NCBI GenBank assembly: GCA_963828405.1
Contig: CAWHEG010000031.1
Location: 2,170,001-2,234,000, forward strand
Source: JANMJD01 sp963828405
GTDB taxonomy: Bacteria; Actinomycetota; Acidimicrobiia; Acidimicrobiales; Ilumatobacteraceae
Reading direction: 5' to 3'
Length of the DNA stretch: 64,000 bases
The position numbers and the translations under genes are program-made. Of this stretch, positions 25,817 through 33,306 are shown piece by piece (the first letter of the stretch is position 1; the number at the start of each line of letters is the position of its first letter). Below the pieces are notes generated by a model. It had not been told where the DNA came from. It worked only from the letters and a program-made list of their open reading frames with translations, and searched no databases.

Positions 25817-26487
25817 CAGGCGTCACACCGTCTCGGATTGCTGCTGCTAAACGTTACCGGAGTAGAGGATGCCCAGAAGATCCGCATACTGACGCATCGC
25901 GCCCCGTCCCATACGTTCGACTCTATAGTTCCGAGCGCTGCGTTCGTCGAGAATGAGGCGTAGCAATAAGATGTCTCTCTCGCTTCGGTCCCTGCTGGGG
26001 TGTTGAGCCCCCTCTCGCCGCCGTTCGATGGCACTGACACGTAGCAGAGTCCTGATTTGGCCTGACCCACGAACGAGTACGAATCACTTGCCGGCGGCGA
26101 GGCCTCGGTCTTGTTCCAGGAGTAGAGCGTGTTCTGCCGGCAGTTTCGTAGAACCCGGGCGTCGAAATGCGTCAGTGCCCCGCCGGCAACTTGCCAGTCC
26201 CACATCGAATCAACACACCGGTAGAATGTCGGATAATACGATGCACCCATCCGGGCTTCCAGGAATACGGTCCTCCCCGCTAGCGTGATCCCGGCGGCAG
26301 GAATGTATGCGCTACCCGTACTTGCGTTCCAGGTGTTCCAAATCTGATCTGTTGAGATCGGTCCAGCCGTTGAGCTCGTACCGGCGGTCGCAGCCCACGC
26401 TGGGTGCGGGCAAACGGCGAGCACGACCAGAGTTAGCAGCCCAACGGCGAGCGACAAGCGGCGAGCGACAAGCGGCGAGCGACCCAA
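25816..26487 (-). CDS. Secreted hypothetical protein with paired cysteines
   Basis: A ~223-residue exported protein of unknown function. The signal peptide (RRLSLAVGLLTLVVLAVCPHPAWA) is cleaved after AWA. The mature protein contains about six Cys (FYRCVDS, LRNCRQN, SGLCYVS, TSYCYAS, GARCVSM, RRCDA) in Trp/Tyr-rich, beta-like sequence, suggesting a disulfide-stabilised extracellular domain. It is co-transcribed with the downstream lipoprotein gene (TGATG overlap). The start is uncertain: the TTG used here lies inside a 14-bp tandem repeat, and another TTG ten codons later would still give a signal peptide. Base composition is less GC-rich than the neighbours, hinting at horizontal acquisition of this gene pair. 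Confidence 0.55.
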   Translation of the reverse strand: MGRSPLVARRLSLAVGLLTLVVLAVCPHPAWAATAGTSSTAGPISTDQIWNTWNASTGSAYIPAAGITLAGRTVFLEARMGASYYPTFYRCVDSMWDWQVAGGALTHFDARVLRNCRQNTLYSWNKTEASPPASDSYSFVGQAKSGLCYVSVPSNGGERGLNTPAGTEARETSYCYASFSTNAALGTIESNVWDGARCVSMRIFWASSTPVTFSSSNPRRCDA

Positions 26488-26508
26488 CGGTGAGCGACAA
26501 GCGGCGAC
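26446..26508. repeat. 14-bp tandem repeat (GGCGAGCGACAAGC), about 4.5 copies
   Basis: Units GGCGAGCGACAAGC occur in tandem with minor variants (one 15-bp unit ending CCCAAC, one beginning GGTGAG, and a partial last copy). The array spans the start region of the secreted-protein gene, so copy number may affect its N-terminus or expression. Confidence 0.7.
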
Positions 26509-26751
26509 ACGGCGTCAACGTAACAGACTCGGGGCCACCACGGGTGCGGCCGACCACGACGACTCCATCACACCACCACCAGCTCCCGTGACGCAAGCAC
26601 CCAGCCCGTCTTCGCGACCGTGCCTGCGAAGGTGGGTTCGTCGTGCGATCCGAACTACATGCCGCGCAATCGTGATGTTGCGACAACTCCGGCCGCGACC
26701 GTGGCCCCGACGGGATCGTCCGCCAGGCGGTGATCGGTAGGCTGATTCCCG

Positions 26752-28074
26752 ATGCTCATCTGCGCCGACTGGGTGATCGCCGGTGCGGACGTCGTGCCGT
26801 TGCGAAACGCGGCCGTGCGGGTCGTCGACGGCGTCGTCGATGCCGTCGGCCCGGCGGACGACCTGCGTGCCGCCCACCCGGCCGACGAGGTCGTCGACGC
26901 CATCGGGCACGTGGTCATGCCCGGGTTCGTCAACGCCCACGTCCATCTGTACGGCGTGCTCGCCCACGGCATCCAGCCGGTGGCGTTGATCGGCGGCTTC
27001 CCGAGCTTCCTCGAGGACTACTGGTGGCCACAGGTCGAGGACCGTCTCGACCGGGCGATGATCGTCGCCGCCACCGAATGGGTTTGCGCCGAGATGCTCC
27101 GTAGTGGCACGACGACCTTCTACGACATCCTCGAGGCCCCGGGCGCCCTCGGCGGGGTGCTGCTCGAACAGGCCGACGCCGTCGAGCGGATGGGGATGCG
27201 CGGGATCCTGTCGTTCGAGGCCACCGAGAGGTCCGGCTCCGAGCGCGCCCGGGCCGGGCTGGCCGAGAACCTGGCGATGATCGACCACGGTCGCCGCCCC
27301 GGAGCAGCGGGCCTGGTCAGCGGGGCGATGTGCTTCCACACGACGTTCACGTGCTCCGAGGCGTTCATCCGTGAGGCGTTCGGGCTGGCGGGCGACCGCG
27401 ATGTGTTCTGTCACGCCCACGTCAACGAAGGGGAGTACGAGGGCGAGTGGTGCGAGCGTCGCCACGGTCGCCGGACGATCGAGTGGTACGAGCACATCGG
27501 CGTCCTCGGCGACCGCTTCCTGGCCAGCCAGTGCGTGCAGCTGTCGGAGACGGAGCGCGAGTTGATTGCCGGGCGGGGCGTGCGGGTCGCGCACATGCCG
27601 CTGGCCAACTGCGAGGTCGGGGGCGGGATCGCCCCGATCCCCGAGCTCGTCGCCGCCGGCACCGTCGTCGGCCTCGGCTCCGACGGCTACATCAACGACG
27701 GCTACGAGGTGATGCGTGGGGTGTTCCTGCTCCACAAGGCCCGGCTGCTCGACCCCTCGACGATGCCGGCGGCCACCGTGTTCGGGTTGGCCACCTCGGG
27801 TGCGGCGAGCGCCCTGGGGATCGGCGATCGAGTGGGCCGGCTCGAGGTCGGCTTCCAGGCCGACCTGCAGGTGGTCGACGCCCACTTCCCGACCCCGGCG
27901 ACGGCCGACAACCTGTTCGACCAGATCGTGCTGCGGCGCAGCGGTCACCACGTGCGCGACGTGATGGTCGCCGGTCGGTGGCGGGTGCGGGGCGGTGCTG
28001 TCGACGGGGTCGACGTCGAGCGCCTGCGCGCCCGGGTGCACGAGCAGGCGGGGCGGCTGTGGGCACCGGCCTGA
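26752..28074 (+). CDS. ssnA: SsnA-like aminohydrolase of the selenium/molybdenum hydroxylase cluster
   Basis: A 440-residue amidohydrolase. His63/His65 in MPGFVNAHVHLYG form the metal pair. FEATERSGSERARAGLAENLAM, GAMCFHTTFTCSE and FCHAHVNEGEYEGEW, HMPLANCEVGGGIAP and VGLGSDGYIND match the order of landmarks in the SsnA family, proteins repeatedly found beside selenium-dependent molybdenum hydroxylase genes. The activity of SsnA is unsettled; deamination or ring opening of a purine-derived compound is the usual proposal. It opens a tightly packed operon: the next gene (xdhC) begins inside its last codons (16-base overlap). A more general ATZ/TRZ amidohydrolase cannot be excluded, but the neighbours favour SsnA. 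Confidence 0.75.
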   Translation: MLICADWVIAGADVVPLRNAAVRVVDGVVDAVGPADDLRAAHPADEVVDAIGHVVMPGFVNAHVHLYGVLAHGIQPVALIGGFPSFLEDYWWPQVEDRLDRAMIVAATEWVCAEMLRSGTTTFYDILEAPGALGGVLLEQADAVERMGMRGILSFEATERSGSERARAGLAENLAMIDHGRRPGAAGLVSGAMCFHTTFTCSEAFIREAFGLAGDRDVFCHAHVNEGEYEGEWCERRHGRRTIEWYEHIGVLGDRFLASQCVQLSETERELIAGRGVRVAHMPLANCEVGGGIAPIPELVAAGTVVGLGSDGYINDGYEVMRGVFLLHKARLLDPSTMPAATVFGLATSGAASALGIGDRVGRLEVGFQADLQVVDAHFPTPATADNLFDQIVLRRSGHHVRDVMVAGRWRVRGGAVDGVDVERLRARVHEQAGRLWAPA

Positions 28075-28859
28075 CCGCCACCGCACTGCTGCGCGCCCTG
28101 CTCGCCTCGGTCGACCGGGGTGAGCCGGTGGCGCGGGTGACCGTGATCGGTGCCGAGCGTTCCGTACCCCGCCGGGCGGGGGCGTCGATGCTCGTGTGGG
28201 CCGACGGTCGCTGCGCCGGCACTGTCGGCGGCGGCGAGATGGAGGCCCGTGTGGTCGCCGAGGCCCGTGCCGCGCTCGCCGACGGCGGCGTCCGGCGGCT
28301 GCGCTACACGCTGCTCGACCCCGGCGCGGGTGACCCGGGAGTCTGCGGAGGAGAGATGGAGCTGTTCGTGGAACCGCATACGGGGGATCCGACGGTGTAC
28401 GTCGTGGGGTGCGGGCACGTCGGCCGGGCGGTCGTCGATCTGGCCCACTGGCTCGGCTTCCGGGTCGTGGCTACCGATGACCGGGCCGAGCTGGTGTCCC
28501 CGGAGCACCTGCCGCGTGCCGACGTGCTCGTCGGCGGCCCGATCACCGATGCGCTCGCCGCGGCGCCGGTGACATCGAACACCGACGTGGTGGTGGTGAC
28601 CCGCAACGTGGCCGTCGATCTCGAGATCCTTCCCCATCTGCTGGGGACCCCGGCCCGTTCGATCGGGGTGATGGGCAGTCGTCGGCGGTGGTCGACGACA
28701 CGATCCGCGCTGCGCGCCCGCGGCCTCGGCGACGACCTGCTCGACCGGGTCCGCTCGCCGATCGGCATCGAGATCGCCGCCGAGACCCCGGAGGAGATCG
28801 CCGTCAGCATCCTCGCCGAGGTCGTCGAGTCGCGCCGGCGGGGCGATGCTCTTCGCTGA
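28059..28859 (+). CDS. xdhC: XdhC/CoxI-type molybdenum hydroxylase maturation protein
   Basis: A 266-residue protein of the XdhC/CoxI family, which binds molybdenum cofactor and inserts the equatorial sulfur before delivery to xanthine-dehydrogenase-type enzymes. The N-terminal domain has VTVIGAERSVPRRAGASMLV and GRCAGTVGGGEMEARV, with the conserved GGxxE and Cys. The C-terminal Rossmann domain begins VYVVGCGHVGRAVVDLAHWLGF and continues with IGVMGSRRRW and SPIGIEIAAETPEEIAVSI, both hallmark stretches. The start is a GTG within the end of ssnA; the stop lies 14 bases inside yqeB. The overlaps imply coupled translation. Confidence 0.9.
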   Translation: MGTGLTATALLRALLASVDRGEPVARVTVIGAERSVPRRAGASMLVWADGRCAGTVGGGEMEARVVAEARAALADGGVRRLRYTLLDPGAGDPGVCGGEMELFVEPHTGDPTVYVVGCGHVGRAVVDLAHWLGFRVVATDDRAELVSPEHLPRADVLVGGPITDALAAAPVTSNTDVVVVTRNVAVDLEILPHLLGTPARSIGVMGSRRRWSTTRSALRARGLGDDLLDRVRSPIGIEIAAETPEEIAVSILAEVVESRRRGDALR

Positions 28860-29631
28860 GCATCCGGTGCTGCTGCGCGGCGGCGGCGACCTGGCGACCG
28901 GCGTGGCGCTGCGGCTGCGGCGCGCCGGGTTCCCGGTGATCATCTGCGAACTGGCGTCCCCGCTCACCGTGCGGCGGACCGTGGCCCTGTCGAGCGCGAT
29001 CAGCTCCGGCGTGTTCACGGTCGAGGGCGTCGAGGCCCGGCGCTGTGCGATCGGCGAGGCCGAGGCGCTGGCCGCCAGGGGGATCGTCGCCGTGGTCGTC
29101 TCCGCCGGGCTCCCACGGCTCCACCGCTCGGTCGTCGTCGACGCCCGCCTGGCCAAGCGCAACCTCGACACGACGACCGCCGACGCCCCGCTGGTCGTCG
29201 CCCTCGGGCCGGGGTTCGCCGCCGGGGTGGACTGCGATGCGGTGGTCGAGACCCAGCGCGGCCCGCGGCTCGGCCGGGTGCTCTGGTCCGGCTCGGCGGA
29301 GCAGGACTCGGGCATACCGGGTGAGGTGGGCGGTCGTTCGGCAGAGCGGGTGCTGCGGGCTCCCGGGGCAGGCGCGGTGTCGTGGGGCGTCGCCATCGGT
29401 GACGTGGTCGACGCCGGCCCGATCGGCGTGGTGGGTGGGGTGCCGGTGGCCTCCCCGTTCCGTGGGCTGGTCAGGGGGCTGATCGCCGAGGGCACCGAGG
29501 TGCCGGCCGGGCTGAAGATCGGCGACATCGACCCCCGGCTCGACATCGCCGTCGACGAGGTCTCCGACAAGGCGCTGGCCATCGGTGGCGGAGTGCTCGA
29601 GGCGGTGCTCACGTGGCTCGACCGGCGCTGA
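28846..29631 (+). CDS. yqeB: YqeB-family selenium-dependent molybdenum hydroxylase accessory protein
   Basis: A 261-residue protein matching the YqeB (EF2563) family. VLLRGGGDLATGVALRLRRAGF is a Rossmann-like opening, followed by ELASPLTVRRTVALSSA, VEGVEARR, VALGPGFAAGVDCDAVVET and, near the C-terminus, LKIGDIDPR and KALAIGGGVLEAVL. This family was defined by co-occurrence with orphan selD and molybdenum hydroxylases and is thought to help install a labile selenium cofactor; the biochemical step is not established. Sequence length and motif order are normal. It overlaps xdhC by 14 bases and yqeC by 19. No selD is present in the window. Confidence 0.85.
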   Translation: MLFAEHPVLLRGGGDLATGVALRLRRAGFPVIICELASPLTVRRTVALSSAISSGVFTVEGVEARRCAIGEAEALAARGIVAVVVSAGLPRLHRSVVVDARLAKRNLDTTTADAPLVVALGPGFAAGVDCDAVVETQRGPRLGRVLWSGSAEQDSGIPGEVGGRSAERVLRAPGAGAVSWGVAIGDVVDAGPIGVVGGVPVASPFRGLVRGLIAEGTEVPAGLKIGDIDPRLDIAVDEVSDKALAIGGGVLEAVLTWLDRR

Positions 29632-30272
29632 TCGACGCCCTCGGGCTGCGCCGGGGCGACGTCGTCGCCCTCGTCGGCGGTGGCGGCAAGACGACGACGA
29701 TGCTCACCCTGGGCCGCGAGGCCCGTGCCCGGGGCTGGTCGGCGCGTCTGGGCACGACGACCAAGGTCGGCGTCGAGCAGATCCCCGACCCGACCGGCTT
29801 CGTCCATGGCGGGGTGGTCGGGGACAAGTTCACCGCGGCGCCGGGCGGGGCGTTCGGACCCCTCGACGGCGGGATCGTGGTCGTCGAGGCCGACGGAGCC
29901 CGCGGTCACCCCGCCAAGGCGCCCGCCGATCACGAGCCGGTCATCCCGGCCACGGCGACGCTGGTGGTGGCCGTCATCGGGTCCGACGCTCTCGGCCGGG
30001 TGATCGCCGACCAGTGCCACCGTCCACTGCGGGTGGCCGCCGTCGTCGGCTGCGGGCCCTACGAGCGCCTCACCCCCGAACGGGCGGCGGTGTTGCTGAC
30101 CAGCGAGCGCGGCGGACGCCGGGCCGTTCCGGCGGGCGCCCGGTTCGCCGTGCTGGTCACCAAGGTGGACCCGGCCGGTTCCCGGCTGGTCGACGAACTG
30201 CTCGCCGCGCTGAGCGGGGTCGACGTCGTGATCGTGCCCCGGGAACCGGCCGGGCCGGGGTCGGAGCGATGA
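29613..30272 (+). CDS. yqeC: YqeC-family putative selenium-dependent hydroxylase accessory protein
   Basis: A 219-residue P-loop protein of the YqeC family. The Walker A loop is LVGGGGKTTTM (Gly22-Thr29), followed by RLGTTTKVG, VVVEADGARGHPAKAPADHEP (a strongly conserved YqeC segment) and VVGCGPYERLTPERAAVLL. It is proposed to act with YqeB in maturing selenium-containing molybdenum hydroxylases, possibly as a nucleotide-dependent step; this is family knowledge, not shown by the sequence. The GTG start lies 19 bases inside yqeB and the stop overlaps the DCC gene (ATGA). The C-terminus is slightly short, ending in a Pro/Gly tail. Confidence 0.83.
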   Translation: MARPALIDALGLRRGDVVALVGGGGKTTTMLTLGREARARGWSARLGTTTKVGVEQIPDPTGFVHGGVVGDKFTAAPGGAFGPLDGGIVVVEADGARGHPAKAPADHEPVIPATATLVVAVIGSDALGRVIADQCHRPLRVAAVVGCGPYERLTPERAAVLLTSERGGRRAVPAGARFAVLVTKVDPAGSRLVDELLAALSGVDVVIVPREPAGPGSER

Positions 30273-30709
30273 ACGGGCATCCGGTCGTGTTGTTCGACGG
30301 GGTCTGCAACCTCTGCAACCGCTCGGTGCAGTTCATCGTCGACCACGATCCCGACGGTCGTTTCCACTTCGCCACCCAGCAGTCGGCGATCGGCCGGCGA
30401 CTGCTCGACGAGGTCGGGGTGACCGACGTGCGCGGTGTGGGCGGTGTGGGCGGTGTGGGCGACACCGTGGTGCTCGTCGACGACGACGGCCGGGTCTGGC
30501 GCCAGTCGGCGGCGGTGCTGCGCATCCTCGCCGGCCTGCGCGGGCCGTGGAGGGTGGTCGGCGTGCTGCGTGTCGTCCCCCGGCCCGTGCGCGACGCCCT
30601 CTACCGGTTCGTCGCCGGTCACCGCTACGGATGGTTCGGTCGGACCGACGAGTGCCGTCTGCCCCGCCCGGAGTGGCGGGACCGCTTCCTCGACGAGCCG
30701 GTCCGCTGA
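30269..30709 (+). CDS. DCC-family thiol-disulfide oxidoreductase-like protein (DUF393)
   Basis: A 146-residue protein with the signature VVLFDGVCNLCN at the N-terminus: D-G-x-C-x-x-C with Cys13 and Cys16, the redox-like CxxC of the DCC family (thioredoxin-like fold). The rest (FHFATQQSAIGRRLL, WRQSAAVLRILAGL, VVPRPVRDALYRFVAGHRYGWFG) follows the family closely. A Gly/Val insertion (GVGGVGGVG) is encoded by a three-copy 9-bp repeat. It overlaps yqeC by 4 bases, so it is expressed with the accessory cluster; a thiol or selenol-handling role is an attractive but untested idea. Cytoplasmic. Confidence 0.85.
   Translation: MNGHPVVLFDGVCNLCNRSVQFIVDHDPDGRFHFATQQSAIGRRLLDEVGVTDVRGVGGVGGVGDTVVLVDDDGRVWRQSAAVLRILAGLRGPWRVVGVLRVVPRPVRDALYRFVAGHRYGWFGRTDECRLPRPEWRDRFLDEPVR
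30432..30458 (+). repeat. 9-bp tandem repeat (GCGGTGTGG x3)
   Basis: Three perfect tandem copies of GCGGTGTGG inside the DCC-family gene add Gly-Val-Gly repeats to a surface loop. Being a multiple of three, copy-number change keeps the frame. Confidence 0.8.
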
Positions 30710-30725
30710 GTAGGTTCACGGCGCA

Positions 30726-31694
30726 GTGATCCCGGCGAGTGTGAACCTGATCCCCGAGGCCCCGGTGTCCGAGATCGTGGCCCTGGCCCGTCAGGCCGAG
30801 GCTCTCGGCTACGACCGCTGCTGGGTCTACGACGAGGGGTTGGCCACCCGCGACGTCTACGTCACGCTCACCGCGATCGCCCAGGCCACGTCGACGGTCA
30901 GGATCGGCCCCGGCATCACCAACCCGTACACGCGCCACCCGGCGACCACGGCGGCGGCGATCGCCAGCCTCGACGAGTTCTCCGGCGGCCGGGCCTTCCT
31001 CGGGATCGGCGCCGGCGGCAGCCTGACCCTCGGCCCGCTGGGCGTCGACCGGAGTCGCCCGCTCGCCGCCGTCGGCGACGTGATCGCCGCCTGCCGCGGG
31101 CTGTTCGCCGGGGCGGCGGTGACGATGAGCGGCCACGGCTTCGACCTCGTCGATGCCCGTCTCGCCTTCGCCCGGCCCGACCTGGAGATCTGGTTGGCCG
31201 GCCGTGGACCGAGGATGCTCGGGCTGGGCGGCGAGGTGGCCGATGGGGTGATGCTCGACTTCATCCATGCCGAGATGATCGGCGACTACGTCGGGCTGGT
31301 CCGCGCCGGCGCGGCCAGGTCGGGCAATCGGCCGCGGGTGATGTACTCGACGATGGTGATCACCGACGAGCGGGCGATGGCGGCCACCAAGCCGCACATG
31401 ACCTACCGCCTCGTCGATTCGCCCAGGCGGGTGAAGGACGCACTCGGGATCACCGATGGCGAGGTCGAGCTGATCCGTTGCGCGATGTCGGACGGGCTGG
31501 ATACCGCCGCCGAGCTCGTCCGCGACGAGTGGGTGCACCCGTTCGTGATCGCCGGCACCGAGTCCGAGTGCACCGAACAGCTCGCCCGCCTCGCCGAACG
31601 CCACGGCATCGACGAGTTCCTCCTGCCGGTGCTCGACCTGGCCGACGCCCCTCAGCTGATGTCGCAGGTCGCCGGCGTGCTGGCCGCGGTATGA
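30726..31694 (+). CDS. LLM-class flavin-dependent oxidoreductase
   Basis: A 322-residue luciferase-like/F420-type TIM-barrel oxidoreductase. IVALARQAEALGYDRCWVYDEG, TSTVRIGPGITNPYTRHPA, IASLDEFSGGRAFLGIGAG and LEIWLAGRGPRMLGLGGEVADG are diagnostic of the F420-dependent methylene-H4MPT reductase-like subgroup. The cofactor may be F420 or FMN. The GTG start lies 16 bases after the DCC gene, so it probably belongs to the same transcript as ssnA-yqeC. It is followed within 10 bases by a VanX-like dipeptidase. The substrate is unknown. Confidence 0.83.
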   Translation: MIPASVNLIPEAPVSEIVALARQAEALGYDRCWVYDEGLATRDVYVTLTAIAQATSTVRIGPGITNPYTRHPATTAAAIASLDEFSGGRAFLGIGAGGSLTLGPLGVDRSRPLAAVGDVIAACRGLFAGAAVTMSGHGFDLVDARLAFARPDLEIWLAGRGPRMLGLGGEVADGVMLDFIHAEMIGDYVGLVRAGAARSGNRPRVMYSTMVITDERAMAATKPHMTYRLVDSPRRVKDALGITDGEVELIRCAMSDGLDTAAELVRDEWVHPFVIAGTESECTEQLARLAERHGIDEFLLPVLDLADAPQLMSQVAGVLAAV

Positions 31695-31701
31695 CGGGGG
31701 T

Positions 31702-32421
31702 GTGGTGACTCCGAACTTCACCTGGCCCGCGCTGTCGAGCCCGCCCGCCCGGGTGCTGGCCGAGGCGGGTGTCGACGTCGATGTGCAGCGGCCGCTGCCG
31801 GAGCTGATCGAACCGGCTCTTCCTCCCGTCGACGCCCCGGTCGATGATCCGCTGATCGAGGTCGCCCACCGGCGCATCCGCGTCCTGGCCAACTACTGGC
31901 ACGCGGGATGGATCCATGCCCGGCCGGACTGCTGGTTGCGTTCGACGGCGATGGCCCGCCTGGGTGCGGTCGCCGACCGGTTGCCGCCCCGCTGGGGCCT
32001 GGCCGTCTACGACGCCTGGCGGCCGCTGGAGCTGCAGGCCGAGCTGTACGCCGCGGCCTACGCCGACGCGCGGTTGCCGGCCGGGTTCGTCGCCCCACCG
32101 GTGAGCGATCCGCGCCGCCCACCGCCGCATCTGACCGGAGGCACCGTCGACCTGACCCTCACGCTCGACGGCACACCGTTGGCCCTCGGCACCGACTTCG
32201 ACGGCTTCACCCCACAGGCCGCGGCGGCGGCCCTCGAGGCGACGCCCGGTCCCGAGCGGGAATTGCGCCGCATGCTGTTCTGGGCGATGCGCGCCGAGGG
32301 CTTCGTGCTGCTCGGCTTCGAGTGGTGGCACTTCGAGTACGGCACCCCGCGCTGGGCGGCGATCACCGGGGCGGCGCCGCTGTACGGTCCGGCCGAGCCG
32401 TCGACGATGAGGAGGTCGTGA
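31702..32421 (+). CDS. D-alanyl-D-alanine dipeptidase (VanX/DdpX-like, peptidase M15D)
   Basis: A 239-residue Zn dipeptidase. YDAWRP holds the transition-state Arg, HLTGGTVD gives zinc ligands His143 and Asp150, and GFEWWHFEYG gives catalytic Glu207 and ligand His210, the complete VanX set. The family hydrolyses D-Ala-D-Ala. Without vanHA neighbours it more likely serves peptidoglycan-peptide recycling (as DdpX does beside the Ddp transporter) than glycopeptide resistance. An Opp/Dpp-type transporter lies close by on the other strand, which fits scavenging. No signal peptide; cytoplasmic. Starts with tandem GTG codons; the stop shares one base with the next start (TGATG). Confidence 0.88.
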   Translation: MVTPNFTWPALSSPPARVLAEAGVDVDVQRPLPELIEPALPPVDAPVDDPLIEVAHRRIRVLANYWHAGWIHARPDCWLRSTAMARLGAVADRLPPRWGLAVYDAWRPLELQAELYAAAYADARLPAGFVAPPVSDPRRPPPHLTGGTVDLTLTLDGTPLALGTDFDGFTPQAAAAALEATPGPERELRRMLFWAMRAEGFVLLGFEWWHFEYGTPRWAAITGAAPLYGPAEPSTMRRS

Positions 32422-33302
32422 TGCAGGTGGGAGTGGCGTTGCCACAGATGGCGCCCGGGTTCACCCGGTCGACGATGCTCGAGTGGTGCCGGGCGATCGA
32501 CGAGGGCCCGTTCTCGTCGATCTCGGCCGGCGAGCGGGTGACGTTCTTCAACCCGGAGATGATCACGCTCCTCGCCGGGGCGGCGACGCTCACCGAACGG
32601 GTCGGGATCATCGCCAACGTCTGCGTCACGCCTTGGCATCGGACGGCGCTGCTGGCCAAGCAGCTCACGACGATCGACGTGCTGTCGGGCGGGCGGCTGT
32701 CGGTCGCCCTCGGGGTCGGCGGCCGGGAGCAGGACTATCGGGCCGTCGATGTCCCGTTCGCCCGGCGGCACCAACGGATCGACGACGACGCCGCCGAGCT
32801 CCGCCGCCTGTGGGGCGGGGGCGAGGTGGCCGGGGCGCCAGTCGGCCCGGCGCCGGTCCAGCCGGGCGGGCCGAGGCTGCTGTGCTCGTCGATGGGGCCC
32901 AAGTCGATGGCCCGGGCGGCGAAGTGGGCCGACGGTGTGTCGGGCTTCGCGATCTCCGCCCGGCCCGACGAGGCGGCTCGCCTGTTCGCCCTCGCCGACG
33001 AGGCGTGGGCCGCGGCGGGGCGGAGCGAACGGCCCCGCCGCATCTGTGGGGTGTTCTGTGTCGCCGGGATCGACGACGGGCAGGCCGTCCTGCACGGCTT
33101 TGCCCGCGAGTACCTGGGCTTCATGGGTTCCGAGCTCGCCGATCTGCTCGCCGGGATGCAGGTGATCAGCGACGGGGCCCGGCTCGCCGACGCGCTCGAC
33201 GGGCTGGACGGCGTCGGTTGCGACGAGGCGATCCTGGTGCCCGCGTCCACCGACCGCCGGTGCGTCGCGGCATTCGCCGAGGCGGTCGCCGCCCGCCACT
33301 GA
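32421..33302 (+). CDS. LLM-class flavin-dependent oxidoreductase
   Basis: A 293-residue luciferase-like protein, third of the window. MQVGVALPQMAPGF, ISAGERVTFFNPEMITLLAGAA, IIANVCVTPWHRTALLAKQ, TTIDVLSGGRLSVALGVGG and VQPGGPRLLCSSMGPKSM-type segments are family-typical, as is the ARRHQRIDD helix. F420 or FMN dependence cannot be decided. A clear AGGAGG precedes the ATG, which overlaps the dipeptidase stop by one base. The gene ends 4 bases before the convergent ABC ATPase gene, so transcripts from both sides must end within coding sequence or overlap. Confidence 0.82.
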   Translation: MQVGVALPQMAPGFTRSTMLEWCRAIDEGPFSSISAGERVTFFNPEMITLLAGAATLTERVGIIANVCVTPWHRTALLAKQLTTIDVLSGGRLSVALGVGGREQDYRAVDVPFARRHQRIDDDAAELRRLWGGGEVAGAPVGPAPVQPGGPRLLCSSMGPKSMARAAKWADGVSGFAISARPDEAARLFALADEAWAAAGRSERPRRICGVFCVAGIDDGQAVLHGFAREYLGFMGSELADLLAGMQVISDGARLADALDGLDGVGCDEAILVPASTDRRCVAAFAEAVAARH

Positions 33303-33306
33303 GCGG

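Noticed and set aside
26446..26508. Possible iteron origin or CRISPR
   Set aside because: Tandem 14-bp units without spacers or a replication gene nearby; kept only as a tandem repeat.
31702..32421. Vancomycin resistance gene vanX
   Set aside because: The enzyme family fits, but there is no vanH, vanA/B ligase or regulator nearby, so a recycling role is more likely.
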